The notes under the pieces: model-generated
Told to the model about the DNA's origin: nothing
Seen by the model: the letters and a program-made list of their open reading frames with translations, nothing else
The model's database searches: none
Position numbers and translations under genes: made by a program
Part shown: positions 15,857 to 20,060 of the stretch, piece by piece
Position numbering within the stretch: the first letter of the stretch is position 1
How the letters are laid out: each line of letters starts with the position of its first letter
NCBI GenBank assembly: GCA_020633775.1
Contig: JACKDA010000024.1
Location: 1-20,060 of the forward strand
DNA: 20,060 nt
Direction: 5' to 3'
Source: Gemmatimonadales bacterium
GTDB taxonomy: Bacteria > Gemmatimonadota > Gemmatimonadetes > Gemmatimonadales > GWC2-71-9

Positions 15857-16524
15857 GACGCGGCGGTGCGACAGACCGGGGCCACCGGGCAGCGGTCGCA
15901 GTGCATGACCCGGGCGGTGCAGACGAGCGCACCGAGTTCCATCAGCGCCTGGTTGGTGATCCAGGCATCGGCGCCGCGGCGCGGGACGAGCGCGCGCGCC
16001 AGGGCATCGAGCCGGCGCATCCCCGCCGCGCCGGCGCGAAGGCGCGGATGGAAGACGCGCCGGAGCACGCGGTGCACGTTCGTGTCGATCGCCGGGGCGT
16101 TGAGCTCGTACGCGAACGAGGCGACGGCCCCCGCGGTGTAGGGCCCGATGCCGGGCAGCGCGCGCAGTTCGGGCACCGTGCGGGGCAGGTGGCCCGCGCG
16201 GTCGCGCACGACCTCGCGCGCGAGGCGGTGAAGGTTCGCGGCGCGCCGATAGTAGCCGAGGCCGGCCCACGCCTCGCGCACCCGGGCCGGGCGGGCCCGT
16301 GCCAGGTCCGCGAGGGTCGGGAACCGGGCGAGGAAGGCATGCCAGTATCCTTCGACCCGGGCGACCTGGGTCTGCTGGAGCATGACCTCCGAGACGAGGA
16401 TCCGGTACGGGTCGCGGGTGCGTCGCCACGGGAGGTCGCGCCCGTGCGCGCGAAACCAGCGCAGCAGGCGTCGCTTGAACCGCCGGCGGCGGGACGCGTC
16501 GTCAGGGATGGACTTGATACCCAC
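15796..16524 (-). CDS. mutY: A/G-specific adenine glycosylase, short form
   Basis: This 242-residue protein contains the whole MutY catalytic core: helix-hairpin-helix LPGIGPYTAG (123-132) and SEVMLQQTQV with Glu46. The catalytic Asp147 is in IDTNVHR, and NQALMELGALVC precedes the 4Fe-4S cluster cysteines 202, 209, 212 and 218 (C-X6-C-X2-C-X5-C). Tyr129, where endonuclease III has Lys, marks it as a MutY-type monofunctional glycosylase removing A opposite 8-oxoG. The C-terminal NUDIX-like 8-oxoG recognition domain of ordinary MutY (about 350 residues) is missing. I chose the GTG at 16524; a GTG at 16548 is in frame but would lie upstream of the likely -10 box. The gene ends inside the convergent aminotransferase gene. 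Confidence 0.88.
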   Translation of the reverse strand: MGIKSIPDDASRRRRFKRRLLRWFRAHGRDLPWRRTRDPYRILVSEVMLQQTQVARVEGYWHAFLARFPTLADLARARPARVREAWAGLGYYRRAANLHRLAREVVRDRAGHLPRTVPELRALPGIGPYTAGAVASFAYELNAPAIDTNVHRVLRRVFHPRLRAGAAGMRRLDALARALVPRRGADAWITNQALMELGALVCTARVMHCDRCPVAPVCRTAASQRGASATRATARSRSRGST

Positions 16525-16542
16525 GGGCGCCCAAGATAGAGG
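16514..16542 (+). promoter_or_regulatory. Candidate promoter of the Mla operon
   Basis: TTGATA (16514-16519) and TAGAGG (16537-16542) are spaced by 17 bases, an acceptable -35/-10 arrangement, though the -10 lacks the final T. It would give a leader of about 26 bases containing AGGAGG (16561-16566) before the ATG at 16575. It interlocks with the opposing mutY box. Confidence 0.35.
16533..16538 (-). promoter_or_regulatory. TATCTT, candidate -10 box of mutY
   Basis: On the minus strand TATCTT (followed by GG) ends eight bases before the GTG at 16524, so the mRNA would start within two or three bases of the start codon. No ribosome site precedes that GTG, consistent with a leaderless message. 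Its position decides for 16524 over 16548 as the start. Confidence 0.35.
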
Positions 16543-16574
16543 TGCCACGAGCCGAGGTCGAGGAGGCCTGCCGG

Positions 16575-17363
16575 ATGAGCAGCATCGTGCAGCAGATCCA
16601 GCACCGGACGGGTCGCGTCACCCTCGACGCCCTCGCGGCGGTCGGGCGCTTCGGCGGCCTGGTCGGCGAGATGGGTCGCGGGCTCGCCGAGGTGCGGATC
16701 TGGCTGCCGCGCACGCTCGACGAGGCGCACAACATCGGGGTCGGCTCGCTGTTCATCGTGCTCCTCATCTCGTCGTTCGCCGGGGGCGTGACCGCGCTCC
16801 AGGCCGGCTACCAGTTCACCGGCAACATCCCCATCTACGTGGTCGGCTCGCTCGTGACGGAGTCGATCGTCCTCGAGCTCGGGCCGGTGCTCGTCGGGCT
16901 GATCCTCGCCGGGCGGATCGGGGCCCGCTACGCCGCCGAGCTGGGAACGATGCGGGTGACGGAGCAGATCGACGCGCTGGAGTCGCTCGGGCGCTCGCCC
17001 GCGAGCCACCTGCTGGTCCCGCGCGTGCTGGCCTGCCTGCTGATCATCCCGGTGCTGGTCGTCTTCGCCGACATCACCGCGGTTGCCTCGGGCTGGCTCG
17101 CGGCGAAGGCCGCGATGCCGATCACCGACCAGGACTTCGCCTACGGCGCGCGCGTCTTCTGGCGGCCATTCGACGCCTGGTACTCGCTCATCAAGGCGTT
17201 CTGCTTCGCCGGCGCGATCGGGCTCATCTCCTGCTATCGCGGCTACACCACCCAACAGGGTGCCGAGGGGGTCGGGCGGTCCACCACCGGGGCGGTGGTC
17301 ACCACCTCGGTCGTGATCCTGCTGCTCGACCTCGTCCTCGCCCAGGTGCTGCTCAACCATTGA
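16575..17363 (+). CDS. mlaE: MlaE-type lipid ABC transporter permease
   Basis: This 262-residue MlaE/YrbE permease has the hallmark AGRIGARYAAELGTMRVTEQIDALE at about 117-141, given here as a family label, and the GGVTALQAGYQF segment. It has about five hydrophobic segments, including LFIVLLISSFAGGVTAL, LLIIPVLVVFADI and VVTTSVVILLLDLVLAQVLL. The known role is the inner-membrane channel of the MCE transport system moving phospholipids between inner and outer membranes. AGGAGG (16561-16566) lies eight bases before the ATG at 16575, which supports this start over an in-frame GTG at 16542. The stop overlaps the next gene's TTG (TTGA). The order permease-ATPase-MCE protein is that of the mla operon. 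Confidence 0.93.
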   Translation: MSSIVQQIQHRTGRVTLDALAAVGRFGGLVGEMGRGLAEVRIWLPRTLDEAHNIGVGSLFIVLLISSFAGGVTALQAGYQFTGNIPIYVVGSLVTESIVLELGPVLVGLILAGRIGARYAAELGTMRVTEQIDALESLGRSPASHLLVPRVLACLLIIPVLVVFADITAVASGWLAAKAAMPITDQDFAYGARVFWRPFDAWYSLIKAFCFAGAIGLISCYRGYTTQQGAEGVGRSTTGAVVTTSVVILLLDLVLAQVLLNH

Positions 17364-18106
17364 TCACGATTCGTGACGTCGCGAAGCGCTTCGGCGCCCA
17401 GGTCGTCCTCGACGGCGTCGATCTCGACGTCGAGGAGGGCGAGACGCTGGCGCTCCTCGGCCCGTCGGGGACCGGCAAGAGCGTCCTGCTCAAGACGATC
17501 ATCGGCCTGATCCGACCGGATCGCGGCGACATCGTCGTCGACGGGCTGTCGGTGCCGACCCTCTCGCGCAAGGCGCTGGCCGGGCTGCGGCGGAAGATCG
17601 GCTATGTCTTCCAGAATGGCGCGCTGTTCGACTCCGACGACGTCTTCGAGAACATCCGCCTCGGGCTCACCGATCCCGACCAGTTCAATGATGCGGCGTT
17701 CGCCCAGGAGCGGGCGGCCGAGTGCCTGCGGCTGGTGAACCTGGCGCCGGAGACGCTGCAGAAGATGCCCTCCGAGCTCTCGGGCGGGATGCGCAAGCGG
17801 GTCGGGATCGCCCGTGCCATCGCCGGTCGACCGAAGTACGTGCTCTACGACGAGCCGACCTCGGGGCTCGACCCGGTCAATTCCGACATCATCGACGGCC
17901 TGATCCGCCGCCTCAACGACGAACTCGGCGTGACCGGGATCATGGTCACCCACGACGTGCGCGGCGCGTTCCGCACCGCCGACCGGATCGCCCTGCTCAC
18001 CGGCGGGAAGGTGATCGCGCAGGGCACGCCGGCCGAGTTCCGCGCCTCCGAGGACCCGCAGGTGCGGGCGTTCCTCGAACGCGACTTCGCCTCCGCCTCC
18101 ATCTGA
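17360..18106 (+). CDS. mlaF: MlaF-type lipid ABC transporter ATPase
   Basis: This 248-residue ATPase has Walker A GPSGTGKS at 34-41, the Q-loop glutamine at 85 (YVFQNGALFDS), signature LSGGM at 140-144 in ELSGGMRKRVGIARA, Walker B VLYDE at 161-165 and the H-loop histidine at 198. The GTGKSVLLK and SGGMRKRV wording is characteristic of MlaF rather than other ABC ATPases. The start is a TTG that overlaps the stop of the permease gene (TTGA), and no other in-frame start precedes the first strand. Translation should depend on ribosomes finishing mlaE. It drives the MlaE permease on the cytoplasmic side. Confidence 0.93.
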   Translation: MITIRDVAKRFGAQVVLDGVDLDVEEGETLALLGPSGTGKSVLLKTIIGLIRPDRGDIVVDGLSVPTLSRKALAGLRRKIGYVFQNGALFDSDDVFENIRLGLTDPDQFNDAAFAQERAAECLRLVNLAPETLQKMPSELSGGMRKRVGIARAIAGRPKYVLYDEPTSGLDPVNSDIIDGLIRRLNDELGVTGIMVTHDVRGAFRTADRIALLTGGKVIAQGTPAEFRASEDPQVRAFLERDFASASI

Positions 18107-18118
18107 CGGGACACACGC

Positions 18119-19000
18119 ATGCATTCATACCACAAGGAAGCGACCGTCGGCCTGCTGGTGATCCTCGGCGTGACGGGGTTCATCGGGGGGGCGATGTGGC
18201 TCAAGGGCCGCGCGTTCGGGAATCCGCCGACGGTGCACGTGGCGTATCCCGACGTGAGCACCCTCAAGGAGGGGTCGCCGGTGAGCGTCTCGGGGGCCGT
18301 CATCGGTCAGGTCGAGACGATCGCGCTGGAGCGGCCCGGGCGGGTCATCGTGACGTTCAATTACGACGATGCCCTCGTCACGCCGACCACCGGCGCGACG
18401 GCCCGCCTCGTCGGGGTGGGGATGCTCGGCGACATGCTGATCGAATTCGACCCGGGGCAGGGACCCCCGCTCGGGGCGGACCAGGTCATCGAGGGGACGC
18501 TCGTCGGCGGGCTGCTCGACGCCGGGGGCGACCTCGCCGCCGAGGCCTCGGCCACCCTGACCGCACTGCGGCAGGTGCTCGACACCGGCCTGGTCGGCGA
18601 CCTGCGCCGCAGCCTCGCCAGCGCCGAGCGGCTGATGGACTATTACGCCGACCGGCGGAACGGGCCGACGGCGGAGGTGGGGGCGACGCTGCGGCAGTTG
18701 CAGGCCGTCGGGGCGCGGCTCGATTCGACGATGGTCGCCCTCGACGCCGCGGCACTCGGCGCCCGGGTCGACAGCACGATGCGGCAGGCCGGGTCGGCGG
18801 CCGAGCGGCTCGCCTCGCTCTCGGCCCGGATGGACACGCTGCTGCTGCGGATCAACCGCGGCGAGGGGACCCTGGGTCGCCTCGTGGCCGACACGGCGCT
18901 GTACGGGGAGCTGACTCGCACCCTCCGCTCCACCAGCGCCCTGGTCGACTCGCTGGCGCAGCATCCGGAGCGGCTCGGGATCACCGTCCGGGTCTTCTGA
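18119..19000 (+). CDS. mlaD: MlaD-type MCE-domain protein with long helical C-terminus
   Basis: This 293-residue protein has one N-terminal membrane helix (about 10-28) and a single MCE domain (about 38-116; VSTLKEGSPVSVSGAVIGQV, then LVGVGMLGDMLIEF). A long helical region of about 150 residues follows. It contains the RINRGEGTLGRL motif (244-255) and ends in SLAQHPERLGITVRVF, both common to MlaD-like proteins of FCB-group and other bacteria. E. coli MlaD is about 180 residues, so the C-terminal helices are an extension. In the family, MCE proteins form periplasmic hexameric rings that channel lipids. The gene starts 12 bases after mlaF. No MlaB (STAS) or MlaC gene follows within the window. 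Confidence 0.88.
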   Translation: MHSYHKEATVGLLVILGVTGFIGGAMWLKGRAFGNPPTVHVAYPDVSTLKEGSPVSVSGAVIGQVETIALERPGRVIVTFNYDDALVTPTTGATARLVGVGMLGDMLIEFDPGQGPPLGADQVIEGTLVGGLLDAGGDLAAEASATLTALRQVLDTGLVGDLRRSLASAERLMDYYADRRNGPTAEVGATLRQLQAVGARLDSTMVALDAAALGARVDSTMRQAGSAAERLASLSARMDTLLLRINRGEGTLGRLVADTALYGELTRTLRSTSALVDSLAQHPERLGITVRVF

Positions 19001-19009
19001 GGGGCGGAA

Positions 19010-19028
19010 CCCGCCGGCGGTCGGCGGG
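19010..19028 (+). terminator. Hairpin after the Mla operon
   Basis: CCCGCCG (19010-19016) and CGGCGGG (19022-19028) form a perfect 7-bp GC stem with a 5-base loop, nine bases after the mlaD stop. The following CGTTAGCTT has only a weak T content. Position between two operons supports a terminator role. Confidence 0.45.
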
Positions 19029-19031
19029 CGT

Positions 19032-19037
19032 TAGCTT
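19032..19037 (+). promoter_or_regulatory. TAGCTT, candidate -10 box of folE
   Basis: TAGCTT fits the TANNTT pattern seen before other genes here. It lies four bases after the hairpin and would give a leader of about 43 bases carrying GGAG (19079-19082) five bases before the GTG at 19088. No clear -35 element is visible; the hairpin occupies that place. Confidence 0.35.
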
Positions 19038-19087
19038 GCCGGCGGCCCGCGGGTCGCCGATGGCCATCTCACCACACCGGAGCATCC

Positions 19088-19648
19088 GTGCCAGGCATCC
19101 AGGATCACGTCCGGGCCATCCTCGAGCAGCTCGGCGAGGATCCCGATCGCGATGGTCTCCTCAAGACCCCCGAGCGGGTCGAGAAGGCGTACCAGTTCCT
19201 CACCCGCGGCTACCAGATGGACGCCGCCCAGGTCATCGGGGACGCCCTCTTCGAGGAGACGCACCACAACATGGTCGTGGTGCGCGACATCGAGTTCTAC
19301 TCGCTGTGCGAACATCACATGCTGCCGTTCTTCGGCAAGGCCCACGTCGCCTACATCCCCGACGGCCGCATCGTGGGGCTGTCGAAGATGGCGCGGGTCG
19401 TCGACGTCTTCGCCCGGCGCCTGCAGGTGCAGGAGCGGATGACCGACCAGGTGGCCGACGCCCTGGTCGAGTCGCTGCACCCGCTGGGGGTGGGCGTGGT
19501 CCTCGAGGCCGCCCACTTCTGCATGATGATGCGCGGCGTCGAGAAGCAGGGGAGCAAGACGATCACCTCGGCGCTGCGCGGCAGCTTCCGCGACGACGCG
19601 CGCACGCGCGAGGAGTTCCTCCGCCTGGTGCACAACGGCACCCGATGA
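19088..19648 (+). CDS. folE: GTP cyclohydrolase I
   Basis: This 186-residue enzyme converts GTP to dihydroneopterin triphosphate and formate, the first step of folate (and queuosine or pterin) synthesis. Diagnostic motifs are DGLLKTPERVEKAY (22-35), the zinc-site SLCEHHMLPFFGKAHVAYIP with Cys74 and His77, GLSKMARVVDVFARRLQVQE, and AAHFCMMMRG with Cys145 as the third zinc ligand. The length is normal for the bacterial type I enzyme. The GTG start at 19088 has GGAG five bases upstream. The stop overlaps the ATG of the ribonuclease Z gene (ATGA), so these two housekeeping genes are probably co-translated. Confidence 0.96.
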   Translation: MPGIQDHVRAILEQLGEDPDRDGLLKTPERVEKAYQFLTRGYQMDAAQVIGDALFEETHHNMVVVRDIEFYSLCEHHMLPFFGKAHVAYIPDGRIVGLSKMARVVDVFARRLQVQERMTDQVADALVESLHPLGVGVVLEAAHFCMMMRGVEKQGSKTITSALRGSFRDDARTREEFLRLVHNGTR

Positions 19649-20060
19649 TCCGGCTGACCTTCCTCGGCACCGGCGCGGCGCTCCCCTCGGTGGAGCGCAA
19701 CGTCACCGCGCTCATGCTCGAGCGGGAAGGGGTGCCGTGGCTGTTCGACTGTGGCGAGGGAACCCAGCGGCAGATGATGCGGCACGGCGTCGGCTTCACC
19801 GTCGGCGACATCTTCTTCACCCATTACCACGCGGACCACACCCTCGGCCTCCCCGGGCTGCTGCGCACGATGGGGCTGCAGGACCGCACCGCGCCGCTCC
19901 GGCTCCACGGGCCACCCGGGGCCGAGCGTCACCTCGGTGCGCTGGTGACCCTGGGGATGGAGCGGCCGAAGTTCCCGGTCGAGATCCGCGAGATCCGCCC
20001 CGGCGACGTGCTCGAGCACGGCGACCACGCCCTGCACGTCGGCGAGGCGCGGCACAAGGG
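19645..20060 (+). CDS. rnz: Ribonuclease Z, N-terminal part (runs off window)
   Basis: The frame is open from the ATG at 19645 to the window end, giving 138 residues. It begins IRLTFLGTGAALPSVERNV, followed by WLFDCGEGTQRQMM (32-45) and the zinc-binding FFTHYHADHTLGLPGLL, with His60, His62, Asp64 and His65. These are the defining N-terminal motifs of tRNase Z, the metallo-beta-lactamase-fold endonuclease that removes tRNA 3' trailers. The distal histidines and the exosite arm are partly or wholly beyond the window. The start overlaps the folE stop by four bases. A related arylsulfatase-like or PhnP hydrolase is less likely, given DCGEGTQ and the GLPGLL wording. Confidence 0.9.
   Translation, partial: MIRLTFLGTGAALPSVERNVTALMLEREGVPWLFDCGEGTQRQMMRHGVGFTVGDIFFTHYHADHTLGLPGLLRTMGLQDRTAPLRLHGPPGAERHLGALVTLGMERPKFPVEIREIRPGDVLEHGDHALHVGEARHK

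Noticed and set aside
14612..16429. A 605-codon minus-strand open frame across mutY and the aminotransferase
   Set aside because: It is out of frame with the MutY motifs, and the aminotransferase gene opposite is well supported.

Overview
The window is a GC-rich (roughly 70% by eye), gene-dense bacterial chromosome segment. It most likely comes from Gemmatimonadota. The best indicators are the large membrane Ser/Thr kinase with a TPR tail and its characteristic N-lobe wording (GQGGMATVYLAED, VAIKVLRPEL), the Trp/Gly-rich DUF4384-type exported protein, and TANNTT(TG)-like promoter boxes that resemble the FCB-group -7 element. No rRNA, tRNA, CRISPR array, transposase or other mobile element was seen. 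Almost all genes lie on the + strand, and many junctions are 1- or 4-base stop/start overlaps.

Layout. (1) 1-942 is the C-terminal part of a TonB-dependent outer-membrane receptor. (2) 993-5057 is a four-gene ABC operon: a short FtsX-type permease with a signal peptide, a full-length MacB/LolC-type permease, a LolD/MacB-type ATPase, and a membrane-anchored protein ending in an AttH/CrtC lipocalin-like domain. The last gene's N-terminus looks like TM1 plus the first half of a permease periplasmic domain. The first gene looks like the second half of such a domain plus TM2-4. Together they look like one permease split between the first and last genes of the operon, which is the most interesting observation here. 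(3) 5091-8416 holds the kinase/TPR protein and a coupled SnoaL-like protein. (4) 8417-8577 is a lower-GC regulatory region in front of the exported DUF4384-type protein with a long basic disordered tail (8578-10086). (5) A DUF442-like phosphatase (-) is divergent from glutamine-dependent NAD synthase (+). (6) 12462-15856 is a tightly overlapping run: acyl-CoA thioesterase, patatin-like lipase, DUF2203 protein, four-helix membrane protein and Tat-exported class V aminotransferase. (7) A short MutY (-) overlaps the aminotransferase tail to tail and is divergent from an MlaE-MlaF-MlaD lipid-transport operon (16575-19000). (8) GTP cyclohydrolase I is coupled to a ribonuclease Z that runs off the window end.

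Functionally, much of the window concerns the cell envelope: the TonB receptor, the AttH-type ABC system, Mla phospholipid transport, the patatin and thioesterase lipid enzymes, the exported DUF4384 protein and the Tat-exported aminotransferase. These are interspersed with housekeeping enzymes (NadE, MutY, FolE, RNase Z). All domain calls come from reading motifs without database searches. The substrate of the ABC/AttH system and of the TonB receptor cannot be read from the sequence.
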